This document shows, one piece after another, positions 45,507 through 53,055 of a stretch of 64,000 nucleotides of DNA. Below the pieces are notes generated by a model. The model was not told the origin of the DNA and did not search any database. It saw only the letters and a program-made list of their open reading frames with translations. This stretch comes from Prostheceraeus crozeri (Eukaryota > Platyhelminthes > Polycladida > Euryleptidae). Within the stretch, counting starts at the first letter, position 1; every line of letters starts with the position of its first letter. The stretch covers positions 27,589 to 91,588 of the forward strand of contig CAJQUW010006411.1 in the NCBI GenBank assembly GCA_907163375.1, read 5' to 3'. A program made the translations under genes and the position numbers.

Positions 45507-46157
45507 ATGAGTTGGAAATTAGATTCCCTACAACGTATTGAAACGGATCATGATCGAAACGTCTATTTCAAAGATTCAACTGGAAATGTGAGAAGAGAGT
45601 TTGCTTTATCTTATCGTCATTTTCAATCTCTACATCATATCATGAAGGATTTGAAATACTTCTATATGAAAAGACATTCACGTATTGGAAATCGCATCTG
45701 GTTGCGCGTCAACAATCGGCGAATTCAACTCTATCATTCCCAACTCCATACTAACTTCACATTTCATCAAGGTAGTTGGGAAAAGTATAAAAGGAAGGTA
45801 CATCGCTCAATTTACTCATTTTTTCATCATGAAGCGCCATCGCTACACCATCGTCAACATTCTCCGTCGCTTCAGACTCTACACCAAAATCGATCTCACA
45901 ACATTACACCAACACCTTCCAAACAGCAAGTATTACCCGGGCCGACCTCAAATGTTAGTGGTGAAGATGAACAATTCACGGAATCTTCAACTCTTCCCAA
46001 ATGGGACTGTACAGATTCTCGGCGCCCTTTCTCATTCATCGGCGCAGTCAATGCGCTTAGAGCTACAAAGACTACTACGTCGGATATGGAAGAGGGAGAG
46101 GTGTGTGATGTCGAATCTGACTGTGGACAATATGGTGATCTCTACTCAATTGAGTGA
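45507..46157 (+). CDS. Small Polinton protein B, paralogue of A, with extended tail
   Basis: 216 residues. The first ~105 align with protein A: LDSLQRIETDHDRNVYFKDS, then REFALSYRHFQSLHHIMKDL, NRIWLRVNNRRIQLYHSQ and SWEKYKRKVHRSIYSFF. The C-terminal half is low complexity (Ser, His, Pro and acidic) and overlaps the TBP-like frame for 330 bases in another register. Either both frames are translated from one mRNA (leaky scanning or reinitiation) or the tail is a by-product of the open frame. Confidence 0.55.
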   Translation: MSWKLDSLQRIETDHDRNVYFKDSTGNVRREFALSYRHFQSLHHIMKDLKYFYMKRHSRIGNRIWLRVNNRRIQLYHSQLHTNFTFHQGSWEKYKRKVHRSIYSFFHHEAPSLHHRQHSPSLQTLHQNRSHNITPTPSKQQVLPGPTSNVSGEDEQFTESSTLPKWDCTDSRRPFSFIGAVNALRATKTTTSDMEEGEVCDVESDCGQYGDLYSIE

Positions 46158-46374
46158 AAGTGTATCATTTTTGAAGATTCGTACCAGCAGTTACAATTTG
46201 TGTTATGAACCCGAACTTTTTCCTGCAGCTCTCATTAGTTGTTGGTTACCTGTGCATGTGGCAATCTTTCATAATAGTAAAGTGATCATTACTGGACTAA
46301 AATCTCATGTACAAGCAAATGTGATCCTAGACTATCTCATCGAGTATGTACGTACCCAGCGGATTGTAAAATAA
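45829..46374 (+). CDS. TATA-binding-protein-like protein encoded by the Polinton
   Basis: 181 residues from the ATG at 45,829, the length of a TBP core domain. Two direct repeats are visible. Repeat 1: TIVNILRRFRLYTKIDLTTL, then SKYYPGR, then NLQLFPNGTVQILGA. Repeat 2: DNMVISTQL, then YEPELFP, then VHVAIFHNSKVIITGLKS. From the first Asn (N10) to the first bend the alignment to animal TBP has no gap (N-I, L, K-x-D-L, T, N-x-x-Y-x-P-x-R all match); N101-M-V and YEPELFP are identical to TBP repeat 2. Of the four Phe that kink TATA DNA in TBP, three are kept (F56, F131, F147); the first is Pro (P40). The known TBP role is to bind TATA boxes and start transcription. Promoter recognition for the element's own genes is the likely function here (inference). 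Confidence 0.85.
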   Translation: MKRHRYTIVNILRRFRLYTKIDLTTLHQHLPNSKYYPGRPQMLVVKMNNSRNLQLFPNGTVQILGALSHSSAQSMRLELQRLLRRIWKRERCVMSNLTVDNMVISTQLSESVSFLKIRTSSYNLCYEPELFPAALISCWLPVHVAIFHNSKVIITGLKSHVQANVILDYLIEYVRTQRIVK

Positions 46375-46402
46375 AAAACAATTTTTCCAACATGATGTTT
46401 TT
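46370..46402. terminator. Convergent poly(A) signals
   Basis: AATAAA just after the TBP-like stop codon and TTTTTATTT (AATAAA on the complement) just before the protease stop. Confidence 0.6.
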
Positions 46403-46862
46403 ATTTCAAATCATGATAGAACTTACAAATCATTTTTTCATTAGAGGATGGATTACATGAAAAGTTTTGAATAACAGATACAAATCGAGATACATGTAAA
46501 CGTTTTAAGATGAAGTACAGTACAAAAGCACCACACGTTGATGAAAGTGGATGTTGTAGTATGCGTTCATTTCGCTGATATTGACGCGTATGTTTTCTCA
46601 ACCACTGCTGTGTTGGTATATTTGGAGGTTGAGCAAGAGAGTCAAATAGTTCACCACGTCGGTCTTCTCCAATAAAGATCGCTTTCCAATGCTCACCGCC
46701 TAAATTCTGCGAATGAGTGTTTAGCACAATAAAGATGGGATAGTGATTTACTGCAGGTGGTAAGGTATCGAGTGAATAGACATTATCGAAAGCTTTCAAC
46801 GTCGCTTCGTCTGCATTACGCTGCACTTTAGTCTTAATATCGTCAGCAGTCAACCAACTCAT
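46401..46862 (-). CDS. Polinton adenovirus-like cysteine protease (PRO)
   Basis: 153 residues. Catalytic residues of the adenain/Ulp1 fold are visible: H58 in GGEHWKAIF, D74 in GELFDS and C110 in SSTCGAFVLYF. An N-terminal PLTADDI-like segment (WLTADDIKTKV) is also typical. In the virus relatives it matures capsid proteins inside the assembling particle. Its ATG overlaps the stop codon of the major capsid gene by one base, so the two are presumably co-transcribed. Confidence 0.9.
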   Translation of the reverse strand: MSWLTADDIKTKVQRNADEATLKAFDNVYSLDTLPPAVNHYPIFIVLNTHSQNLGGEHWKAIFIGEDRRGELFDSLAQPPNIPTQQWLRKHTRQYQRNERILQHPLSSTCGAFVLYFILKRLHVSRFVSVIQNFSCNPSSNEKMICKFYHDLK

Positions 46863-48139
46863 TAACGATTATACTGAAGAATCACGTCACGATACTTTGT
46901 AATTTCAATATTTGAATCGAAGACTGCATAAATTAATACATTGATCGTCTCAGGTAGTGTTCTTTTGAACGTCAAATCCAAACGAATATTATGAGGCACG
47001 TTCGCTTGACGATAGGGTGCACTAATATCGCTGTCAGCAGTCAAATCAAATGCATAAATAGTATATCCACTCTTAAACTCTTTCATAGTAAGTCCGTTGG
47101 TGTCATCCGTATTGTAAAAGCCAAAGACATCCATAAAATCAACATAACTGCGCATAAATTGATCCGAAGCAAAATCTGGTTTGTAGGGTGGACCAGGATG
47201 ACTCACACCATTTACACGTAAAGCAATTTCACTTAACTGATTGTGTTTAAAATTGAAAGGATTCTTCTTTATATTACCATTAAATGCATCATTTTCAACC
47301 ATTGCCACCATGAGGAGCTTCGGTGCTTCCGATGGAAAGAGGCCATCTTTCATGAAACTCTTTTGATCTTTCGGAATTGTAAAGGTGAGAAGCTTTGTAT
47401 GCTGAACGGGGTAAATGGCATTTTGGCGGTTAAGACCTTCAGCATGTCCTCTAATGACACTTGGATTCGGTACTACTCGACGAATGTAAAGTGCAATATC
47501 TTCCACATGAATTCTAAAATTGTCAACTTTAGCAAATGCATTCAGCGCAAATTCAGGCTTATTCAATGTCAGCTTGAGTCGCATGCTGGTATTACAGAGT
47601 AAAAACTTTGACTGTCTAAAGAAGTCTAAATTCAGCGGACCATATAGCTGACATACTTTACTATCTTTAATCATAGCAGATCGCTTTACAAAGCCACTGT
47701 TTGTTTCAACATCAAATTTTCCTGCTTCATCTCTATACCATCCCATGGCTTCCATATGACTTTTTTGTGCTGCTGGATGAAACTGTGATACATGATTGAA
47801 ATATGATTTATAGGGATAATCGCTTTGACCACCTTCCACCTGCTGCTCTCCAATCGTTAGAGAAACATCGCGAAGTAATGTAGTCAATGGTAAATTGTTC
47901 AGTCCAACTTTATGTGTATCGTCAATAGCAGTTCCATCTGCTTGCTGAATTCTAAACCTCAAATCAAGCATCGCATAACTCAAATCTATGTAGTCATCAC
48001 TACCACCAGGAATAACAAATTCAATGGGGCCAGCATTCTCAGCTGTTCGAGGATGATAATCTACAATACTTGAACTAAGAATATCTGTCTGTATGGCTTG
48101 TTGATCAAACAAACAAAAACCGGAAGTTTTACACTCCAT
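46862..48139 (-). CDS. Polinton major capsid protein (double jelly roll)
   Basis: 425 residues. The N-terminal region reads DILSSSIVDYHPRTAENAG, IEFVIPGGSDDYIDLSYAML and LRDVSLTIGEQQVEGGQSDY, followed by YPYKSYFNHV, the usual Polinton/adintovirus major capsid pattern. A central part (LLCNTSMRLKLTLNKPEF) and a C-terminal part (NIRLDLTFKRTLPETINVLI) also fit. It forms the hexameric shell units. The frame is uninterrupted. Confidence 0.9.
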   Translation of the reverse strand: MECKTSGFCLFDQQAIQTDILSSSIVDYHPRTAENAGPIEFVIPGGSDDYIDLSYAMLDLRFRIQQADGTAIDDTHKVGLNNLPLTTLLRDVSLTIGEQQVEGGQSDYPYKSYFNHVSQFHPAAQKSHMEAMGWYRDEAGKFDVETNSGFVKRSAMIKDSKVCQLYGPLNLDFFRQSKFLLCNTSMRLKLTLNKPEFALNAFAKVDNFRIHVEDIALYIRRVVPNPSVIRGHAEGLNRQNAIYPVQHTKLLTFTIPKDQKSFMKDGLFPSEAPKLLMVAMVENDAFNGNIKKNPFNFKHNQLSEIALRVNGVSHPGPPYKPDFASDQFMRSYVDFMDVFGFYNTDDTNGLTMKEFKSGYTIYAFDLTADSDISAPYRQANVPHNIRLDLTFKRTLPETINVLIYAVFDSNIEITKYRDVILQYNR

Positions 48140-48141
48140 GA

Positions 48142-48597
48142 TTAGAAGTTATAGCAGCGTCGTCGTTTAGCGCCTGATGAATGATTAGAGCCTCTGCGAC
48201 GTTTGCGTGAATGCCTTTTGACTGAAGATCGCACCTTACCAGCTCCGCGATGTTTCCTCCTTCCTTTATTCATTCGTTTAGGTGATTTCTTTCCTTGAGT
48301 AACACCAGCAAAGGTCTGCTTCAATGTTTTTAAACCGCGTTCCTTCCCACGATTCAACAAACTGCTCTTAAAACTTCTTACTCTGGAAAGATCACTAGCA
48401 ACATCACCAGCAAAGCCAACGGCATTACTTAAAACATTTCGTTTTAAAGATCTACCGACATTGGATATGAGAGGTGCTACAACAGATTTCAGTGCACCAA
48501 GTATGCTACCTCCACGTTGGCGGCGAGCGCCGATGTAAATTTGTCCTCCACCACTTACATAGGAGGGTCGTGAATAAAATGAGGCAGTTGGATTCAT
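48142..48597 (-). CDS. Basic core-like Polinton protein
   Basis: 151 residues. An N-terminal GGGQIYIGARRQRGGSILGA is followed by a hydrophobic segment, LKSVVAPLISNVGR. The C-terminal third is very rich in Arg and Lys (KSPKRMNKGRRKHRGAGK, KRHSRKRRRG). This resembles adenovirus core or pX-like proteins that condense DNA in the particle, with a G-G-x-hydrophobic site where the protease could cut. It lies directly upstream of the major capsid gene in the same orientation. Confidence 0.65.
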   Translation of the reverse strand: MNPTASFYSRPSYVSGGGQIYIGARRQRGGSILGALKSVVAPLISNVGRSLKRNVLSNAVGFAGDVASDLSRVRSFKSSLLNRGKERGLKTLKQTFAGVTQGKKSPKRMNKGRRKHRGAGKVRSSVKRHSRKRRRGSNHSSGAKRRRCYNF

Positions 48598-48638
48598 AGC
48601 TCAAACCCTAAACATTGTTAGTTACAACTTTGCATGAA

Positions 48639-49859
48639 TCACTGTCGATCACTTAGATGAAAGATGTCGGCACGACGCATCCAAGAGTTCATACTTGAAG
48701 GATAACCAGTCCATTTAACAAGACACCATTCTTCACCTTGCCGTTTTTTACATCGAATGATTTTCTCTACCAAATATGTTTCACTTTCAGTGACTACCTC
48801 AATCTCATCGCGGTAAAAGCTACCCTCAATTTCTTCATTATCGTAATCTTTCAACTTGTAGGTGGTCGGAGAGTCTTTTTGATTAATCCTTGATACTGTA
48901 AATACCTCCTCTGTCCAATTCGGAAGGTACCCTTTAGCAAAAACACTTTTCACTTTTGAGATACGAACTTTATCACCAATTTTTACATCACTTTTCACAT
49001 GAGTGCGTTTACGTTGGAATGATTCGCGCACTTTATCTACATTGTCAGCATTTACATCTACTGGTCTGAGTCCAATAGAACGATGGATAGAGTGATTGTA
49101 GGCATGGAGTGTATCTTGTAGAACCTTTGTCCAATTTTGTGTCAAGTTGGCAGTAAAATGTCGCCACAAGCGATTTTTTAATGTGCGATTAAAACGTTCA
49201 ACGAGTGCAGCTTTATAAGCACTCTTTACACTAAACAACTCAATGTCATGCCTCTCAAATAATCTTCTCACATGCTGATTTTCAAACTCTTTTCCTTGAT
49301 CACTCTGAATTCTTTTTGGAATGCGACCTTCTCGAAAAATTGTTTGGAATGCTTTTGCTACTCCTTTCCCTTCTTTAGTTTTTAAAGGTTGAGCCCACGC
49401 ATAACGCGAGAAAATATCAATGACGGTTAAAATAAAATTATTGCCCGAGTTATGTTTTGAAATGGAGGCGACATCGCACAAATCTGCTTGCCACTGTTCA
49501 TCGATGTCATGAACAATATAATGGCGGGTGCGGTACTTCTTTTTCGCTTGTTTGTGGAGTGTATAGGTAGCCTGACCCTTTAACCATCGTTTCACTTGTG
49601 ATTGTGGAAGACCACTCGCTTTTGATAATTTCTTGATAGATGCAAATCCTGCCGGATGTTTTACATCATAATAGATTGACTTCAAACGTTCAGTCGATGA
49701 CGACTGACTCTTTTTTCTCCTTCTCATCTTTTTGTTTTCTTGCCTTTCTACATTTACAACAACTGCAGCATTTAGCTTTAGCGGTTTTGCGATCGTGTTC
49801 ACATTGCTTAGGGGTTTCATTGTGAGAGCTGGCGCAGCAAGTGCAAGTGACAACGACAT
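48639..49859 (-). CDS. Polinton integrase with C-terminal chromodomain
   Basis: 406 residues. An N-terminal helix-turn-helix-like stretch (LSKASGLPQSQVKRWLKG) is followed by the RVE core with D126 (EQWQADLCDV), D187 (IQSDQGKEF) and E221 (AALVERFNRTLKNR). An SH3-like region follows (IGDKVRISKVKSVFAKGYLP), then a chromodomain (YLVEKIIRCKKRQGEEWCLV, KWTGYPSSMNSW). It inserts the element's ends into host DNA. The chromodomain may steer target choice to chromatin. It is not a retroviral remnant: no LTRs or gag are near. Confidence 0.93.
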   Translation of the reverse strand: MSLSLALAAPALTMKPLSNVNTIAKPLKLNAAVVVNVERQENKKMRRRKKSQSSSTERLKSIYYDVKHPAGFASIKKLSKASGLPQSQVKRWLKGQATYTLHKQAKKKYRTRHYIVHDIDEQWQADLCDVASISKHNSGNNFILTVIDIFSRYAWAQPLKTKEGKGVAKAFQTIFREGRIPKRIQSDQGKEFENQHVRRLFERHDIELFSVKSAYKAALVERFNRTLKNRLWRHFTANLTQNWTKVLQDTLHAYNHSIHRSIGLRPVDVNADNVDKVRESFQRKRTHVKSDVKIGDKVRISKVKSVFAKGYLPNWTEEVFTVSRINQKDSPTTYKLKDYDNEEIEGSFYRDEIEVVTESETYLVEKIIRCKKRQGEEWCLVKWTGYPSSMNSWMRRADIFHLSDRQ

Positions 49860-49905
49860 TCACCTCTGGCGGCTCATTACATGGCAAGCAACACATCTGC
49901 TTCAT
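49690..49905 (-). CDS. Possible cysteine-rich microprotein overlapping the integrase start
   Basis: 71 residues with 12 cysteines (CCLPC, CTCC, CCSCCKC), starting two bases after the stop codon of the 230-residue gene and overlapping the first ~57 codons of the integrase. The tight stop-start spacing and ordered cysteines favour a real metal-binding microprotein; overlap with a proven gene argues for caution. Confidence 0.35.
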   Translation of the reverse strand: MKQMCCLPCNEPPEVNVVVTCTCCASSHNETPKQCEHDRKTAKAKCCSCCKCRKARKQKDEKEKKESVVID

Positions 49906-49906
49906 A

Positions 49907-50599
49907 TTAATAGTCTGAGAACATGTATTTCCTGGGAGGAGCTGTTTTACGTTTTCCTTTTACTAGTTTTAGTGGTGATGTAGATCTACGTCGAGTTCTT
50001 CCTCTTGTTTGCTTAGTGAGTGTGGGAGGGGATGTAGCAGGTGACGTCTTAAACCAATTTGTTGGCATTTTCATCGCCTGAAGCATTGGAGCAGTAGCCA
50101 CTGTTGAATCAAGTTCTTTCAATGTCTCATTATTCAAAGCAAATTTTGGCACATTATGCTTTTTCAATAGTTTAAGAAAGTATGACCAACCAGGTGGAAC
50201 ATAGCCCTGACGGCGCTTTCTACGTGTCGCATACTGAATCAAGTCTTCATAACGTGAAGCATCAATCACTTTATTTTCATCTGTAATGATTTCTCCTCTA
50301 TCATTTACATTGAGATGGGGTTCAATACTGTTGAAAAGAGATATGGCATGTGCGCGAGATGCTAAAGGTGTAGCAGTCGATACAGAGTCACGCATCTTAT
50401 TCTTCAAGTTTTTCAATTGCTCAACAGTTTCCGATTGTAATAATACAGCACGATGTGGATCTTTGATGTGAACATTTTGCTGATAATCTATTTCTTTCCT
50501 ATACATTTGATTTGCAAGAGGTTGCTTTACTTGCTGCATGGCAGTCAATTGTACATATTCATCCTGAGGAATAACAATCATGCGAGAATAAGAACTCAT
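49907..50599 (-). CDS. Conserved Polinton protein of unknown function, 230 aa
   Basis: It begins with MIVIPQDEYVQL; a predicted helical middle (VEQLKNLKNKMRDSV) and a DERGEI-like NDRGEIITDENKVIDASRYE follow. It ends with a basic tail (RGRTRRRSTSPLKLVKGKRK). Proteins with an MIVIP-x-D/E-x-Y start next to the ATPase are familiar from invertebrate Polintons, but I cannot name a function. Its ATG overlaps the ATPase stop (ATGA). Confidence 0.6.
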   Translation of the reverse strand: MSSYSRMIVIPQDEYVQLTAMQQVKQPLANQMYRKEIDYQQNVHIKDPHRAVLLQSETVEQLKNLKNKMRDSVSTATPLASRAHAISLFNSIEPHLNVNDRGEIITDENKVIDASRYEDLIQYATRRKRRQGYVPPGWSYFLKLLKKHNVPKFALNNETLKELDSTVATAPMLQAMKMPTNWFKTSPATSPPTLTKQTRGRTRRRSTSPLKLVKGKRKTAPPRKYMFSDY

Positions 50600-51261
50600 A
50601 GTTTGTAGATAATCATGGGAGTTTTCAAAATATCACTTCGAAATCTAAATTCTTCCGGACACTCTTGCGTAAAGTCAATGAATAAGTAACCGTATGGTTT
50701 TTCAGTAGCTGCTTGAAAAATTTCAATTAAGGCTTTTGATCCTCTGGGTGCAACTTGTCGCGCTAAAATTTCAAATTGACTTTTATCTCGCGGATTCTTG
50801 AAAATAGCATAATAGTGTGTATTCAGGTTTCGTGTACGAGCTTCTTTTCCATCAGGAAACAAATTTTGTGTGATATAGATGATAAAGCACCTTTTATGAT
50901 GTGCTGCACGAGTGAACATATCTGTAACATCTTTTGAATTCTTACTTTCTTTTAATAAATCATCCAATACAACAACATCATTAGACTGAAGTTTATCCAC
51001 TGCAATAATTCCTTCATGTCGAATAAAGTTGCGACTTTGCAATTCCTGAAACAGCGACGGTTGATAAATACCATAACACCAAATCACTCGATTGATAGGT
51101 TCCTTAAACAACTCCCTTCTTTTATCCAATAAATTCAGCGTGAAAACAGTTTTACCTGCATGAGATGGACCTGATACAGTCAGAACTTTATCACATTGAA
51201 GTCTGAAATCCATTTTAATACTTTGAGATTCAACATTTGCATAATTAACGTCTAGAGCCAA
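50596..51261 (-). CDS. Polinton packaging ATPase (FtsK/HerA, A32-like)
   Basis: 221 residues. Walker A is GPSHAGKT at 31-38, Walker B VVVLDDLL at 96-103, and an arginine-rich RAAHHKRC segment follows with FIIYITQNLF. Members of this family pump genomes into capsids, which implies that the lineage makes or made particles. The gene overlaps both neighbours by a few bases, the mark of a compact polycistronic block. Confidence 0.92.
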   Translation of the reverse strand: MALDVNYANVESQSIKMDFRLQCDKVLTVSGPSHAGKTVFTLNLLDKRRELFKEPINRVIWCYGIYQPSLFQELQSRNFIRHEGIIAVDKLQSNDVVVLDDLLKESKNSKDVTDMFTRAAHHKRCFIIYITQNLFPDGKEARTRNLNTHYYAIFKNPRDKSQFEILARQVAPRGSKALIEIFQAATEKPYGYLFIDFTQECPEEFRFRSDILKTPMIIYKL

Positions 51262-51532
51262 AGATATTACCCAATAGGTTGCCCACGACAGGAGCTATCA
51301 TTGGAAGTATTGCTGAAAGGAAACCGCCCTTTTGTGTTAGAGTTTTCCTCTTTCTTTGAAGGGTGACTTTAGGATTGGAGATGAAACGCAATTTTGTAGC
51401 ATATCGCTTAAGTAACTTTCGTTGTTTTGGCGCTAATTTCTTCGTCCTCAACTTTCTCACATGAGAAATAATTTCACAAATGAATTTATCGTTAGCATGT
51501 CGTATAGCATTGTATCGCTGATTTGCTTTCAT
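51245..51532 (-). CDS. Small basic Polinton protein with C-terminal hydrophobic helix
   Basis: 95 residues: a basic N-terminal two-thirds (KLRTKKLAPKQRKLLKRYAT), then TLTQKGGFLSAILPMIAPVV and GNLLGNIFGSRR. The KGG followed by an amphipathic or hydrophobic helix suggests a protease-processed, membrane-active or core-linked minor virion protein. It is upstream of the ATPase and overlaps it. Confidence 0.6.
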   Translation of the reverse strand: MKANQRYNAIRHANDKFICEIISHVRKLRTKKLAPKQRKLLKRYATKLRFISNPKVTLQRKRKTLTQKGGFLSAILPMIAPVVGNLLGNIFGSRR

Positions 51533-51648
51533 TCGTCGGAGAGCTTGAATGGCTGAAGAAAACTTTGAAGACTTTTCGTCATTTTACGTTTCGCCATTTT
51601 CCGTGTTAGTCTTTGCTAAAACCTATCTTTACCACATTTGCATAGGTA

Positions 51649-51978
51649 CTAACTATTGCGACATAAGTGACACTCGAAATGAGCAATATCACAGTGGCTA
51701 CATTTGCAAAGTTGAATGCAATTACGTATGAAACAGCGTTGACAAAAAGCATGCTTACATCTCTTGAAGATGCGCTTTTCATTTCCATCCTTTCGCTTAC
51801 ATACATCACAACACATAGTTTCACCGTTACTGATGTCTATAGCAAGTCTTTTTGAAGATATGAATTTGCTAGCCTTTTCTAAATAATAGACACATGTACA
51901 GAAGGAATATACTTCGAGAGTGAGCAGGCATAGCTCGAAAACCAGTTGTGCTACAATCAAGTACCACTGCATTTTCAA
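51649..51978 (-). CDS. Membrane-anchored RING-like zinc-finger protein
   Basis: 109 residues. Residues about 4-33 are hydrophobic (LIVAQLVFELCLLTLEVYSF), a likely membrane anchor. The C-terminal half has C-x2-C (CDVCKR), CKHAFCQRC and CKCSHC, a RING-type spacing C-C-C-H-C-C-C-C. RING proteins are commonly E3 ubiquitin ligases. In an element this could dampen host defence, which is inference. Its ATG overlaps the stop codon of the next upstream gene by four bases. Confidence 0.65.
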   Translation of the reverse strand: MKMQWYLIVAQLVFELCLLTLEVYSFCTCVYYLEKASKFISSKRLAIDISNGETMCCDVCKRKDGNEKRIFKRCKHAFCQRCFIRNCIQLCKCSHCDIAHFECHLCRNS

Positions 51979-52385
51979 TTTTTCTTTATGGAAAGTTGAA
52001 TGTGAATATCTGAAATCGCTTCAATCACTAGACTGCTACCATGATGGTTAAATGCGTTAAGACGTTCAGCAATTTTTATCATATGTCTTTTAAAAAATTC
52101 TTTGGGGTGATCTACCACTTCCATTGAATAAGAAGCAAAATGGAAAGAGCGACTTTCCACCTCTTCCTTTCCAAAATGACTAAACTTAATTTTCGCAACT
52201 AATCGCGCCATGATAATGCTATCAGAGAATGTATTCATTAACTCTAGAAATAGAGTGCTAGCATCATCGACCACTGCTTCGATGTCGGTCTCATCTTTAT
52301 GAAAATTTATCACATAATCTTGAACAGCTCCTTTTAAACTTTGCCTATGAAAATGTAATGTTCCGCAGTCGTTTGAGAAAGACAT
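51975..52385 (-). CDS. Stand-alone copy of the polymerase N-terminal domain
   Basis: 136 residues aligning with residues about 120-215 of this element's own DNA polymerase: SRSFHFASYSMEVVDHPKEF, then RHMIKIAERLNAFNHHGSSL and VIEAISDIHIQLSI, versus LEFHIPSSPATEVVDCESW, IQGLKLNIDKFNERDSGL and VFDGIETAMIKITL in the polymerase. The function of that domain is unknown to me; it regularly precedes polymerase B in Polintons. A separate gene for it may bind the polymerase or DNA, or act as a competitor. Confidence 0.6.
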   Translation of the reverse strand: MSFSNDCGTLHFHRQSLKGAVQDYVINFHKDETDIEAVVDDASTLFLELMNTFSDSIIMARLVAKIKFSHFGKEEVESRSFHFASYSMEVVDHPKEFFKRHMIKIAERLNAFNHHGSSLVIEAISDIHIQLSIKKN

Positions 52386-52472
52386 GATCGCCCTTTATCT
52401 AACCCATCCATTGCATGAAAACAACAACTCTTCTCATAGTAACATTTATTGAATAACGGTAACAAGCATGCA

Positions 52473-53003
52473 TTATAAATCAATGGTTTGAAAGAGATAA
52501 AATAGATACAGCTGGTAACTATCATACAGCGAGCAATGATAACCATACAGGACTTTGGCAGTGTTGAGGTAAGGAGGAAAGAAGCATTGGTTATGAACGT
52601 AGCTACTACAACGAACAGACAAAATAGGAACAGACAAATCCTTAAAACGTTTCGTGACTTCATGATAGTGTTGATTCACTCTACTATCCCAAGGCGGGAG
52701 CAAAATATCATCAATGATTAGATTGGGAAATACTTTCCTCTCCTTACCAGGATTATTACAAAAGATGCGTATAACATTGAAAGCAGCTAACCATCGTTTA
52801 AAGTCAATAAGAAGAGCACTCTCACAAGAAAAGCCATAGTCTTGCAAATATTTCAGATTAAGTCCATGAATGTGTTTTCTCGCCCATTGATCAACATTGG
52901 GATCGCAGTTGGCATGTTGATGATAGACACTAACAATCTGATATGTCCAATTGTTCATAGCAATAGCACTGAGCTCCTGTACAGGTTCACCCTCACAATC
53001 CAT
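52473..53003 (-). CDS. Putative DEDD-type exonuclease-like protein
   Basis: 176 residues. MDCEGEPVQELSAI gives the D-x-E of exonuclease motif I at the very N-terminus; ARKHIHGLN and IFCNNPGKE fit the middle region; HCSLYDSYQLYLFY near residue 156 has the H-x4-D of motif III. Order and spacing fit a DnaQ/RNase T-like fold, which removes nucleotides from 3' ends. The polymerase already carries its own exonuclease, so this one may process ends or RNA. Motif II is uncertain, so the assignment is tentative. Confidence 0.5.
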   Translation of the reverse strand: MDCEGEPVQELSAIAMNNWTYQIVSVYHQHANCDPNVDQWARKHIHGLNLKYLQDYGFSCESALLIDFKRWLAAFNVIRIFCNNPGKERKVFPNLIIDDILLPPWDSRVNQHYHEVTKRFKDLSVPILSVRCSSYVHNQCFFPPYLNTAKVLYGYHCSLYDSYQLYLFYLFQTIDL

Positions 53004-53055
53004 AAAAATGATGATAGAAGCCTAAAACGGAAATTTACACATCTAAGGAAACGTT

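Noticed and set aside
47243-47602. 119-residue plus-strand frame
   Set aside because: Shadow of the major capsid gene.
48639-49859. Integrase as evidence for a retrovirus or LTR element
   Set aside because: No LTRs, gag or reverse transcriptase nearby; the gene sits in a Polinton block with polymerase B and capsid genes.
52334-52663. 109-residue hydrophobic minus-strand frame with possible membrane helices
   Set aside because: Lies in another register of the exonuclease-like gene, whose motifs are better supported.
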